Positions 22,701 through 33,213 of a DNA stretch of 64,000 bases are shown in pieces. This DNA comes from Impatiens glandulifera. Its lineage: Eukaryota; Streptophyta; Magnoliopsida; Ericales; Balsaminaceae. The DNA lies in contig NC_061862.1 in NCBI RefSeq assembly GCF_907164915.1, positions 91,343,995 through 91,407,994 on the forward strand, read 5' to 3'. The first letter of the stretch is position 1, and every line of letters begins with the position of its first letter. The position numbers and the translations under genes were made by a program. The notes below the pieces were generated by a model, which saw only the letters and a program-made list of their open reading frames with translations, searched no databases and was not told where the DNA came from.

Positions 22701-23630
22701 GCAAGCTTGTATGAGATTAACAAGCTTAAGAAAGAGTTGTCTGAAAAGTTTGCAATGAAGGATTTGGGTGCTGCTAAACAAATCCTTGGGATGAGAATTT
22801 TCAGGGATGAAGAAGTTCTCAAGCTTTCACAAGAAGAATATGTGAAGAAAGTTCTTAGCAGGTTCAACTTGTATGATACAAAACCAGTTACTACCCCCTT
22901 AGCTAGTCACTTCAGACTATCTAAAGATCAGTCGCCTTCAACAGAGGAGGAGAAAAATTACATGGCCACTGTTCATTATGCCTCTGCCATTGGTTGTATT
23001 ATGTATGCGATGGTTTGCACAAGACCAGACATAGCACATGCAGTGGGAGTTGTTAGCAGATTCATGAGCAATCTGGGTAGACAACATTGGGAAGCAGTAA
23101 AGTGGATACTACGATACTTAAGAGGAAGTACGGGTCTTGCTTTGTATTTTCGAAAGTCTAATATGGGATTGGAAGGATATGTTGATGCTGACAATGGTGG
23201 TGATGTTGATAGTAGGAAGAGCACAACAGGGTACATTTATACTCTGGGAGGTACTGCAATCAGTTGGGTTTCAAAATTGCAGAAGATTGTTGCTCTTTCT
23301 AGTTGTGAAGCAGAGTATGTTGCTGTGACAGAAGCTGCTAAGGAGATGATGTGGTTACAACTTTTTTTGCGAGAATTGGGTCAAGACTACGAGGGAAGTG
23401 TGTTGCGATGCGACAGTCAGAGTGTCATTCATTTGGCAAAGAATCCTGTTTATCATGGCAGGACGAAGCATATACAGGTTCGTTATCATTTCATCCGGTC
23501 AGCTTTAGAAGATGGAGTATTAGCTCTTGAGAAGATTCCCGGGAGTGAGAATTCAGCTGATATGTTGACGAAAACTGTGACAAATGAGAAACTGAAGTTG
23601 TGTGCAACTTCAGTTGGTCTTCTTCGTTAA
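19721..23630 (+). pseudogene. gag-pol of the Tnt1-like element, with four lesions
   Basis: The ATG at 19721 opens Gag (UBN2-type), followed by a CX2CX4HX4C zinc knuckle near 20428-20469. The protease motif VLDSGAS is at about 20578. Next come the integrase zinc site (WHCRLGH, CENC) and core, then the RT with YVDD near 22676. RNase H ends in a KIVALSSCEAEY motif and NEKLKLC tail. Lesions seen: the reading shifts by one base near 21235-21245; TAG stands at 21318-21320; TAG stands at 22002-22004; and the first integrase Asp (normally HTDVWGP) reads Asn (codon 21152-21154). The remaining frame 22005-23630 is open to its stop. Confidence 0.92.
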
Positions 23631-23682
23631 GAAACCGAATGTAAAGCCACTACCGATCGAGAGATGATGAAGTTAGTCTCCA

Positions 23683-23692
23683 AGTGGGAGAT
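23683..23692 (+). other. Polypurine tract
   Basis: AAGTGGGAGAT stands directly before the 3' LTR start TGTTGAG, as expected for plus-strand priming. Confidence 0.75.
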
Positions 23693-24060
23693 TGTTGAGT
23701 TATGGAGCCTACACTTATAATAAACTCTATATTGTTAATTAGAGTTTATTGGGTTTATCTTTTTTGGTTTTGGGCTTGGGCCTGACCAAAGTTATTTAGG
23801 TTTATTACCCGAATGTTTACCCTATAAATATGTAATTATTAAGGGTTTACATTTGGCAGATAGAATTCTAGAGAGATAAAGTGTGAGGCAAAAACTCTGT
23901 ATTCCTTCTTCTTCTTCATAGTAAATCTGGTGGTGGCTGAAGTGGATGTAGCTCAATTTGAGTGAACCACTATAAATCTGTGTGTTCTTGTGTTCTTCTT
24001 TCTTGTGTTTTTACAGATTGTTTTCAAACAGGTCGGATTTGGGAGATACAAATCCTAACA
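23693..24060 (+). repeat. 3' LTR of the Tnt1-like element
   Basis: Same sequence as 19309-19677 apart from about four substitutions and one missing T in a T-run. It is followed by the CATCG duplication. Confidence 0.93.
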
Positions 24061-25514
24061 CATCGTACTGTTTTCGTCGTGTACATAATTTTCTTTATCT
24101 TCCGTTTCCTGATCTTTAACCACGTTTTTCTCTTGATAATAAGCACATCTGTTTCATTTTTCTGCATCTTTACTTTCTAGCCTTTATGAATTTCTGATCT
24201 TCTTCCTTAGCCAAATTACAATTTGGGCTTACATGTTGGAAGGTATTGTAGAAAGTGCATATGTATGGCCTCCACTTATAAGTGATTTCCATGATAGTAA
24301 GTTTTCATTTTCTGTCTACTACTGTCATACTCTTCAGTAGTGTGCTTCTAGGATGCACCTCAATGCTAATTATAACAAATGATTGGTGCTCTCTTCCTTC
24401 AGTAATTGAGTCCATGTATAATGGTGTACCCAATAAACCTGCAAAATGACTAAGGACTTCTATAGAATACATTTGTGTAGGGATATTCCAAAGTTTGAAC
24501 CATATCTAAGTTGTTTTTTAGGCTTGCTTAATAGGTTCAAATCTTCAGACCATCTTTCCAACTTCATGCAGTTAGATCCAATATATGTATGCTCATTTTT
24601 CAGAATTTCATCCAAATTTGATCTCTTCTTAAATTTCAGAAAGTAGAGATCATGTACATTTGCTGAAATTTTCTCCAATCTTTTTTCCTCCAATTGCTTC
24701 ATAAGTGCATCTTTAGTGACTATGAAGGAAACTCTATTCTTTCTTATGTAGTTATCAACCACTACATTTTCTCATTCCCTAACACAATTTTTTTTTACTA
24801 TAGTAAGAAATTTAAATTCAAAAGGAGAATTTAGTACCTCCATTTTTGTCTGTAAATTGTCCAAGTAGATTTTTCCTTTGTATGCATGATTTTCAGTCTT
24901 TTATCTCAATGTTATTTTTCCAAACTTTATTTATTTTCCATGTAGAATTACTTCTGATAGTAGAAGTCTTCGATTTAGGAGCATTCATTAACTCCCTCAT
25001 TGTTGCAACAGACCATTTTACTATCATTTCATATTCATCCTTCTTGAGTAAATTCTAGTCTTGGAGATAGTGAATCTTAAGATGGACTGTTGTGTTTTGT
25101 ATTTTCTCCTTACTAAGTACAATCTCTTCTTTTTAGCATGCATTGGTGATTTGGTTTTTTAGTCCAAATAAATTGGCCTTTGATTATACCCTAATATCTA
25201 AACTCCTTCTTTATTCTCCTTGATCCCTGCATTATTTTCCAAAGGCTTTTGGGCAACAATTGAGATTTGGGTCTTTGCTGATTTTCTGCACTTTTTCGTT
25301 AATAACTTCTTCAATTATTTTGTTAATTTCCTTCTCTGCAGTTTCTTTGACTCCTTTAAGAACAAAGTCCTGCACTTCTTTGGCATTGACTCCTTTAAGA
25401 ACAAAGTCCTGCACTTTTTTGGCCTTGTTGTTTTTCTTTTTACCCATATTCCAATAAGAATTCAGAACAGGGGATTAAAGTCAGAACAACAATCTTGAAA
25501 GTTGAAACGACCTT

Positions 25515-25740
25515 ATTCAAACCCTATACGATTTTTCCCCGATGTGTTGAATGTGTCTGACGTACTTATCATGTCGATCGTGCCAAACGTGCCGACGATC
25601 TTTACTCCGACCACGTTTCTCGTAACCGGCTACCAAATCAATTGAATCGCACGACCGAGCAATTGTGCCGAACGTGTCGACCGTGTCGAACGTGCCGACG
25701 ATCTTGATTCTGACACGATTCTTGATTGAATATGAGAATG
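25515..25740 (-). repeat. CGTGCCGA-type repeats at the 5' end of LINE-like copy 1
   Basis: CGTGCCGACGATCTT occurs at about 25588 and again at about 25689. Variants of GTGTCGA/CGTGCCRA lie between them. It is the GC-richest part of the element. A similar but not identical GTGTCG/GTGCCG-rich block forms the 5' end of copy 2 (58060-58265). Confidence 0.6.
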
Positions 25741-25865
25741 TGCACGTATTTAAAGAAAAATTCAAGATTCCGTCGTTAAAAAATTCTCGCCGAAAATCTC
25801 CAGAACTTTTCCCTCATTAGGGTTTTTTCTGAATTAAAGAGTCATATCTTCATAAATATACAAAT

Positions 25866-27059
25866 CTTATAATATACTAAAATAGATAAATAAATATTTT
25901 GATAATATTTTATATTTATATATTTTTAATAGTGTTACAAATATAATTTATGTCTCATTTCAGTCAAACACCGATCAAATAAAAGAATAAAACTAGCCTT
26001 AAACAAACATTTCAAATAAATAATAGTGGAAGCAATTGTATTGTTAAATTGTAATGTTAATGGAGAACCATTATATTATTTTATAAAAAAAAAATTATGG
26101 TCTAGACTCTAAATTGGGCTTGGACTTTCAACTTGTTTATAGAATAGATTCGGAAATTAACCATTGAAAGAAGCCCTATTCTTTTTCTTTATTTATTATT
26201 TTTTAACTTATATATTAAAAATATTAATAATTTTATATTATATTTAATTTAAGTATTTTAACTAGTTAAATGTGATAATAATTTTTTTTTATAAGGTTTT
26301 AGTTTCAAATATGATAAAATATTTTTTTTTATTTAGGGACGGTAAGTGGGAGGGGCTTAAATGGTTGTATAGATTGTAGAGATGACAACGGGTGTTCTAT
26401 CCGGCGGGTAGTGAAGTACCTATTTTTGAACTCAATTTTCATTTAGTTACGTGACCCTGAACTCGACGGGTATCTCTATTTATATCTCTATTCTCGATTT
26501 GTCAGTTAACCCATTACTCGATTAAATGTTCATAAGATTTTAAATGTTAAAAAATAAAAAAAATATAACTTTAAAACTAATGATATAAAAAATAGAAACA
26601 TTATTTACTCATACTTATATTGTTGTCGTGGTTGAAAAATATATAATAACATTGTTGTTATTAGAATGGAAGAAGAAACTAGAGACAATAAATGTTGAAA
26701 AAACTAAAAAGAATAATGTTGAAAAATTAGAGAGAAATATGTTAAAATAAGAATGAGGAGAGGAAATTGAAGATGAAAAATGAGAGGAGAGAAATAACAT
26801 TTGTTATTAAAAAATGTGATGATGAATAGTGATGAGATTTTAAATATTTTAGTTAATGTGTGAAATGTGTTGTGTTGTGTTGCGTAAGTATAATAAATGA
26901 TATATTTATTATAATGATTAAAATTTTGAAAAGTCACACCAATAACATAAAAAAATAAAAAAGTTAGTTATTTTTCCCTCTACTACTAAGATCCGGAATG
27001 GGTCGAATTTGTAACCCATCAATTGCCCATCTCGCCCCCGACTTCATTCTCCGCAAAAT
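25866..27059. other. AT-rich intergenic DNA with a MITE-like stretch
   Basis: TAGAGATGACAACGGG at 26377 looks like a hAT-MITE end. The following 300 bases share phrases with 8482-8996. No right end was found before the organelle-like island. Otherwise nothing is recognisable. Confidence 0.35.
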
Positions 27060-27850
27060 TTTGGTCCTTTATGGGAATTGAGATGTCTTCGAGAATATGT
27101 AACAGAAGATTGTTGGCAAGACCCTCTTTATAGCTTCAATCCGTACCCAGGAAGCTCGTATTCTTTGGTTGGAGCCCTCAAGGACATATTCTCAGTGAAT
27201 ACGCTTCTCACTTGCATGGCTCATCTAGAAACTAAAGCAAAGTTTCATAGCGTCCTTACTTTCTCGATATCAGTAATTAAGGATCTCTCATCATTTTGTT
27301 CAAGCAATAAAAGTCATATCGTTTACTAAACGCAGGCGCTTACTTAGAACATATTATTTGAAGTCTTTTTCGGCACAAAAGTGGAGTTCGCTCGAAGTCG
27401 TCGCGAACTCTACGTTTGAAACTTTCTTATTGAATTGAAAATCCTCCCAGTGGCCTGATCGAATTGCGATATTGTAATCGTCGTCTCATTAGCCCAAGAT
27501 GCGCAGCGAAAGGAAGGCGCCGAGAGCCTTCCCCTTTACAGGAACGCGAGACGATTCACCATTTCTCTTCCGGTTTAGATCAGGCTTACCAAAACCGTAC
27601 TTTAGCGTTACTGAACGCTATTAAGATTTGTTTGGTCTCCCACTGCTATCTATGCTAGCTTGAAAGGTATGACATATCTCTTGTTTCTTGCTTCACCTCC
27701 TCCCCAATACAGGCTTCGCAGCCATCCCTGCTTGCATTTATTTTCAGTGTGGTCTATCCAGTCCACTTCATTAAGTTACGGGGTTGGATTCCTCGGAAGG
27801 CAAATGCTCCCTTGACAGAAGACTTTACTAAACGAGTGAAAAATGTCTTT
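27060..27850. other. Organelle-like DNA island (candidate mitochondrial insertion)
   Basis: About 800 bases differ sharply from their surroundings: near-balanced base composition, no A/T runs and no AT repeats. They carry phrases such as GAAGTCGTCGCGAACTC and GGAAGGCGCCGAGAGCC that look like plant mitochondrial intergenic DNA. Both edges are abrupt. No mitochondrial gene is recognised, so the origin is an inference from texture only. Confidence 0.4.
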
Positions 27851-28227
27851 CATTCAAAAGTAGATATTTCAATATATATATATATCATTAAGGTTTGAAT
27901 TATTCCCTTCCTTATCGGCGCATGCAAATCATAAAGGAGAGAGGTATACTCTAGTAATTTTAGTTAGTTACTATCTATTGAGAAAAATATGAATGATACC
28001 CGATTTTATTAATATTAATATAATCGGTTATCAGATTTCGATTTGAGTTTGACACACTTCTTATCCCGACCCCAAACTTGATTGGGTAACTTTTTACCAT
28101 TCTCATTCTCGACCCCGATTTAAAATACCCAACCTGAGCATTGAGTATCTACATGTATCTATTGTTGTGTATTACCCTAGTGTCTTGCTCACAATAAAAA
28201 AATATATATTTCAAATACAAAGAAGTT
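27851..28227. other. AT-rich spacer before the second MULE
   Basis: A short run of phrases such as ATACCCGATTTTAT and CCCGACCCCAAAC resembles degenerate MITE ends. Nothing definite is seen. Confidence 0.35.
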
Positions 28228-28236
28228 ATTTAAATG
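28228..28236. repeat. 9-bp target-site duplication, left copy (second MULE)
   Basis: ATTTAAATG stands just outside the left TIR and recurs exactly at 36582-36590. Confidence 0.92.
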
Positions 28237-28322
28237 GGGAAATTTGAGGAAATGACCCCAAAATAGGGCCAAATAGCCGATGGTGCGGGCCCAAGATTTT
28301 TATAGCGCTGGTGACCCCCAAA
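28237..28322 (+). repeat. Left TIR of the second MULE
   Basis: Starts GGGAAATTTGAGGAAATGAC and ends GGTGACCCCCAAA. It matches the reverse complement of 36496-36581 base for base by eye. Directly inside, GCGTCACGCACC and GGTGCGTGACGC (28339-28374) form a 12-bp hairpin. Confidence 0.93.
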
Positions 28323-28754
28323 TTTTTTAATGACCATTTTACCCATGCGTCACGCACCCTCCAGGTGCGTGACGCACCCCGAACCCTATAAAGGCTTAAT
28401 TTTTTTTCATTTTCGTTTCAGTTTCTCTCTCATCCAGCCCCTTTCTTCCCGTCTTCTCCGCCGTGAAACCCTAATGGTGGCGGAGAAGATTTTCTCTTCT
28501 TTCTCAGCGATGAAGAACGAATCGAAGAGGCACCGTCGACCATGGCACCATATTCAACGGCCTATAGCTTCGAAGAACATCCAATGGAGACGAGTTTGCA
28601 CAGGGCTGAGGATTTCGAACAAATTGACATTTCATTCGGCCATTCCACTATATTTTGTGTTTATTTCGTTATTGTTTGTTTCGTGTTTGTTTGTTCCTCA
28701 TTGATTCGCTGATTCCTTTACTGATTCGTTGAATGCAGATTGTTTGTTTGGTAG

Positions 28755-28995
28755 GATGCGTCACGTTGGATGCGTCAAGATGGATGCGTCACGTTGGATG
28801 CGTCAAGATGGATGCGTCAAGATGGATGCGTCAACATGGATGCGTCAAGATGGATGCGTCAAGATGGATGCGTCAACTCGGATGCGTCAAGATGGATGCG
28901 TCAACTCGGATGCGTCAAGTAGGATGCGTCAACTCGGATGCGTCAACTCGGATGCGTCAACTCCGATGCGTCAACTCGGATGCGTCAAGTAGGAG
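28755..28995. repeat. 14-bp tandem repeat array GGATGCGTCAAGAT
   Basis: About 17 units of GGATGCGTCA followed by AGAT, ACTC, CGTT or similar, in the leader region upstream of the ULP-like gene. The start codons and open frames here are products of the repeat. Confidence 0.92.
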
Positions 28996-29487
28996 ACGAT
29001 GCGTCACATTTATTTTTATTTTATATAAAAACCCAAATAAGCCTCGACCACTATTCATGCTCTCTCTCTCTCTCTCGCACCCGACGACGCACCTGCCTCG
29101 ACGACGCACCTGCCTCGACGTCTCTTCCTGCTCGTCTTCGTCTTCATCTTCTCGTTCATTCATTGACTTCTTGAGGTTAGTTTTAGTTATGTTTGTTTAT
29201 GTTCATGTTAGGTTTTAGGGTTGGTTGCTTCTTGTTTGCAAATGGTTCATTCATGGTTTATGTTAGGGTTTTAGGGTTGGTTGCTTCTTGCTTGCAAATG
29301 CTTCATGCATGTTTTATGTTATGTTTTTAGGGTTGCTTCTTGCTTTCAAAAAGTTCATGCATGTTTTATGTTAGGGTTTTAGGGTAGGTTGCTTCCTGCT
29401 TTCAAACGGTTCATGCATGTTTTATGTTAGGAATTAGGGTAGGATGCTTCTTGATTTCAAATGGTTCATGCACGGTTTATGGGTTGG

Positions 29488-29552
29488 GTTGCGTCAAGCA
29501 GCTGCGTCAAGCAGCTGCGTCAAGCAGCTGCGTCAAGCAGCTGCTTGACGCA
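29488..29552. repeat. 13-bp tandem repeat GCGTCAAGCAGCT
   Basis: Four units end in the inverted form GCTTGACGCA. They lie about 110 bases before the ATG of the ULP-like gene, in its leader or a leader intron. Confidence 0.9.
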
Positions 29553-29660
29553 TCTGACAGTTGTTTCTAGCTATTTTGTCGGTTGCTTTTCTTCTCGTTT
29601 GTTTATATTTGTTGTGAAATGTTTTCTCAAACATTGTTGTTTTTCTTTTCCCTTTTGTAG

Positions 29661-32656
29661 ATGGCAGACTTCACGGTTCATGATTTTCCTGGTAGGATTT
29701 CATTGAAATCTGTCCTAGCCTTGAAAAAAGTATCTGATAGGTTTGAAGCGCTGGGTCTTATGGAGAGGGCTCTAAATTCTCAATTTCAGTATTTATTGAG
29801 AGGAGTCCCAGACTTGTTGTTCTCAGGGACCATTTTACATCAGTTGCTGGTTCGGAAGGTGAAGGCCAATTTGAATAGGATGATTTTCAACTTTAATGGG
29901 GAGGAATATACTTTTGGTCTGAAAGAGTACGCATTGATTACAGGCCTCAACTTCGACAGATTGCCTGAATACAAAGATGAATGCCGAGGTTGTCCACCCT
30001 TGCTGATAAAATATTTCAAAAGGAATACGTCAATTCGAATGATGGATTTGGAATCTATATTCATGAAATGCACCGATAAGGAAGATGCATGGAAGATCGG
30101 GTTGATCTGCTTGATTAACCAGTACCTCTTCTCATATGACCCAAAACGGCTTTTAAATCTCAAAATCATCCATATGGTTGAAGATGTTGAAGACTTCCTC
30201 CGATTTCCATGGGGGAAGGTGTCCTTTAGATTCACCATGAGGGGTCTTGACCAGGACATGAAACACCACAGGTCCGTATATATGTCCAGGAAAGGGAGTG
30301 GAGTTACTAATTCCTTTGCTTATAACGTGTATGGGTTTGTACTAGCACTACAAGTGTGGAGCTATGAGATCATTCAAAACTTGGTCCCTAAATTCGCCAC
30401 AAGGAAAGACGTTGATGGCCCTTTTCGCCCAAGGATACTGTTGTATCAATCGAAAAGGAAGAATACATTTCAGGAGATGCAATCTGCCTTTAACAGCGCT
30501 GTGTTTTCTAAGATGCAAGAGTCCTCCGAGGAGACGAGTTTGTACAGTGGGGAGGATTTTGAACACATTAACAATTCATACGATGATTTGTTTGAGGGAG
30601 TTACTGATGGGGGAAAAAAGAGAAAGGCTGATGAAGATGTTGCTGAAGATGATGATGATGAAGATGTTGATGAAGAACCTACTACTGTCCAACCTTCCAA
30701 GAGGAAGAGGAATGTTGAATATGATGATATATCCCCCCCCAGCAAAGCAGCCATCAAGCGTCGTAGCCTGCGTAACATGACTCCCCCATCCGCAACTTCA
30801 ACACCTCCATCATCACCTCCACGTGAACCTGCACCGGCATCTCATGTTCAGATAAAGGATGCCGAAGTGATAAAGAAGGATGTCGAGGAGATAAAGAAAG
30901 ATGTCGAAGAAATCAAGAGAGACATAAGAGACATCAAATTGAATCAACAAATCTACTTTACGAGGTTTGAAAAGATGATTCTCAGTTTAAGCAGCCAGTT
31001 CGCCAGCCATGTCACCAACCAGGTAATTATGTTAGAGCTTTCTGTTTTTTACTACTTTATGTATTTGACGCGGCTGCTTGACGCAGCTGCTTGCTTGACG
31101 CAGCTGCTTGACGCATCCTTAATTTAAATTCTTTTCACTTTTGTAGTAGGAGCAGAAGGAGAATGACATCGGTCTGAATGACAATCGTGACAATGAAGAG
31201 GAAGAAAAGCAGAATCATATTCGTGTTGAAGAAGAGGAAGAAAAGCAGATTGACATTCGTGACGAAGAAGATGAGAATGCCATTGGTCTGAATGACATTC
31301 TCGATGAAGAAGAGGAGCAAAAGGAGAATGAGAAGGTTAATAATGTTGAATTGGAGCAAGACAATGTTGAATTACCAGGGGAGAAAGAGGATGTTGAGGC
31401 TGTTCAACCGATAGAGAATGTTGAGGCTGTTGTCGAGAAAGAGGCCGTTGTCGAGAAAGAGGTCGTTGTTGAAGAAGGGGAGAAGAAAGAAGAAGGGGAG
31501 AAGAAAGAAGAAGTGGAGAAGAAAGAAGAAGGGGAGAAGAAAGAAGAAGGGGAGATTGAAGAAGAAGTGGAGAAGAAAGAAGAAGTGAAGAGAAAACCGA
31601 TTCAAAAGACTTTTAAGAAGAAGGTTGGGAAGAAGAAAGACCAAAATGACGAAGATGAACTGGAAATAGTGAATACTCCTCCTCCTCTTCCTAAGAAAGT
31701 CGTATTGGTCACGCGAAGGAATAGGAGGCCGAAGAATGATCCAGATTTCACCGACCCCAATCTGAAACAGCCCAAGTTGAAAGATCCTATCACCGTCAAT
31801 CCACTTCTAAAATATGACGATCAACTTCTTCATCAATTGCAAACATGGCTTAAAGATCCAAACACTGACAACAACAAAATTGAGCTCCATACTATATTAG
31901 GTGATAAGGCATTATTTCGCAGAATGCTAAAAAGGTTCACCTGGCTGACTGATGATGTAAGTAATATTTATGTTAGAATAATTTTAGATTTGCAGATTGT
32001 ATTTTAAATGTGTTTCTCTTGTGTAGGAAATCGATGCAGGTTGCTTCATTCTGAGAAGAAGAGCTTGGGTATATCCAAAGACATATAAGAAGAACTTCTT
32101 TATTGGAGATTGTTGGCTCCACACCAGGTTCACTGCTGAGTACGCTGCGTTTAACAAAAGTCGTATTGAGTTTGACATTGACAACTTTTTCGAATACTTC
32201 TTGGGCGATGAAAGCAAGTATAGGAATAGTTGGAAAGTATGCGATGATATATATATTCCTTTGAACATCAAAGACGTCCACTGGGTACTTTGTGTTGTCC
32301 GTCTACAGCAATGGCGCGTAGACGTATATGACTGCGATCCTGGATGTTATGCTAATCTTGATGAGTTTGTGCTACCGATGTGCCAAATGATTCCGGTTAT
32401 ATTTGACAAGGCATTGCCTCTTGAAGATAAACAACGATTTCCAATGCTCAACCCTGATTCCGTTTTGCCATACACAAGACGTCCAGAGTCAGAAGTTCCC
32501 AAAGCAACAAAGAGTGGAGATTGTGGTGTATTTGTACTTATGTATATTGAGTACTTGACTGCAGGTCTGAATCTATCAGAAGTGACCTCAAATGAGATGA
32601 AAGCTTGGAGAGAAAAGTGGGCAGTGAGGTTATTTCATGGTATTGTAGATCCATAG
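29661..32656 (+). CDS. MULE-borne ULP-like protease (DUF1985 plus C48 peptidase)
   Basis: Predicted exons are 29661-31022, 31150-31956 and 32027-32656. All have GT..AG borders in phase 0, giving 932 residues. The ATG follows an acceptor-like TTTTGTAG, so a leader intron is likely. Residues ~1-250 form a DUF1985-type domain (ILHQLLVRKV, FGLKEYALITGLN). A KKDVEEIKKDVEEI coiled coil lies near 400-430. An acidic, Lys/Glu-repeat middle (about 455-590) follows. The C48 cysteine-protease domain has His808 (VHWVL), Asp825 (VYDCD) and Cys889 (SGDCGVF). The family removes SUMO or related modifiers. The Gln usually six residues before the Cys is not there (Ala in its place), so activity is uncertain. 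A host target or a role in transposition is not known to me. Confidence 0.85.
31064..31118. repeat. GCTGCTTGACGCA repeats in intron 1 of the ULP-like gene
   Basis: Three to four units of GCTGCTTGACGCA, the reverse complement of the leader repeat, lie within the intron 31023-31149. Confidence 0.85.
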
Positions 32657-32859
32657 GTTATTTATGAAACTTTTGTACTGTACTGATATCAAATTTGGGG
32701 TTATTAATGTTAATCTCAAACCTTTGTAATATGGTTGATTTAATGATATAAAATGTTGTTTATGATATATATGTTGTTGTAATTAATTAAATGCCTGAAG
32801 TACACAGTTATATAAATCATGTCTAATGTAATAGGTTCTGCACTAATGTAAACCATGTT

Positions 32860-32996
32860 TCGTCAAGCAGTTTCGTCAAGCAGCTGCGTCAAGCAGTTTC
32901 GTCAAGCAGCTGCGTCAAGCAGTTTCGTCAAGCAGCTGCGTCAAGCAGCTGCGTCAAGCAGTTTCGTCAAGCAGCTGCGTCAAGCAGCTGCGTCTA
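32860..32996. repeat. CGTCAAGCAG repeats between the two convergent MULE genes
   Basis: About ten units alternate between GCGTCAAGCAGCT and TTCGTCAAGCAGT. The array lies about 200 bases behind the ULP-like stop and about 220 bases from the transposase stop, in the shared 3' region. Confidence 0.9.
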
Positions 32997-33213
32997 GAAA
33001 AACACTTGGTAGAAAAACCCTGTCCCTGTATTACATTCACCAGAAAATACCAGAAAACAACATTAACACCATTAACAATACAATACACTTTACTGAATCC
33101 TTGAATCTTGAATCCTTGATGCAAAAACAACATTAACACCTCCACACAAGACATTTGGTAATAAGTCTAGAAAAACAACATTAACACCACAACACAACAC
33201 TAACAAGTTCATT

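Larger units (their letters stand above)
19309..24060 (+). mobile_element. Young Tnt1-like Ty1/copia retrotransposon
   Basis: The element is 4752 bp with LTRs of 369 and 368 bp, TG..CA ends, a 5-bp duplication CATCG, a primer-binding site, a polypurine tract and gag-pol in copia order. The two LTRs differ at about four bases and one T-run length by eye (near 99 percent), so insertion was recent. It lies inside LINE-like copy 1. Gag-pol carries a frameshift, two nonsense codons and a changed integrase residue, so this copy is defective despite its youth. Confidence 0.95.
18890..25447 (-). pseudogene. DUF4283-type ORF1 protein of the LINE-like element, copy 1
   Basis: The minus-strand ATG at 25447 starts a Lys-rich N-terminus in which KEVQDFVLKGV is duplicated (a ~36-bp direct repeat at 25353-25424). 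Further pieces include 24762-24460, with NHTY-like and YGSNFGISLHK motifs and then GLLGTPLYMDS. That series matches DUF4283 proteins of plant retroelements. A degraded C..H..C zinc-knuckle-like piece lies near 24220. The C-terminal piece, beyond the inserted copia element, is at about 19000-18890 and ends in an Arg/Gly-rich tail. Many stops and shifts occur. The DUF4283/zinc knuckle combination is typical of plant LINE ORF1. Confidence 0.6.
18656..25851 (-). mobile_element. LINE-like element, copy 1 (ORF1-type protein only), split by a copia insertion
   Basis: The element lies on the minus strand. Its 3' A-run appears as poly-T at about 18657-18667. Its 5' part is at 25500-25850. A 14-bp duplication ATAAATATACAAAT (18642-18655 and 25852-25865) flanks it. 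Without the inserted copia element (19309-24060 plus its 5-bp duplication) it is about 2.4 kb. Copy 2 at 55873-58441 has the same layout. Neither holds a reverse transcriptase. Coding remains on the minus strand are DUF4283-like. Confidence 0.75.

Noticed and set aside
27464..27658. Small protein gene in the organelle-like island
   Set aside because: Only 64 codons, no homology recognised, and the island looks like non-coding organelle DNA.
28755..28995. CRISPR-like array
   Set aside because: The repeats have no unique spacers of constant length and the DNA is nuclear plant DNA.
28729..29218. Overlapping open frames rich in MRQDGCVKMDAS-type peptide repeats
   Set aside because: They are translations of the 14-bp DNA repeat in two frames; no start, splice or homology supports a protein.
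31372..31644. Minus-strand Phe/Leu-rich frame resembling a membrane protein
   Set aside because: Antisense of the Lys/Glu-repeat part of the ULP-like gene.
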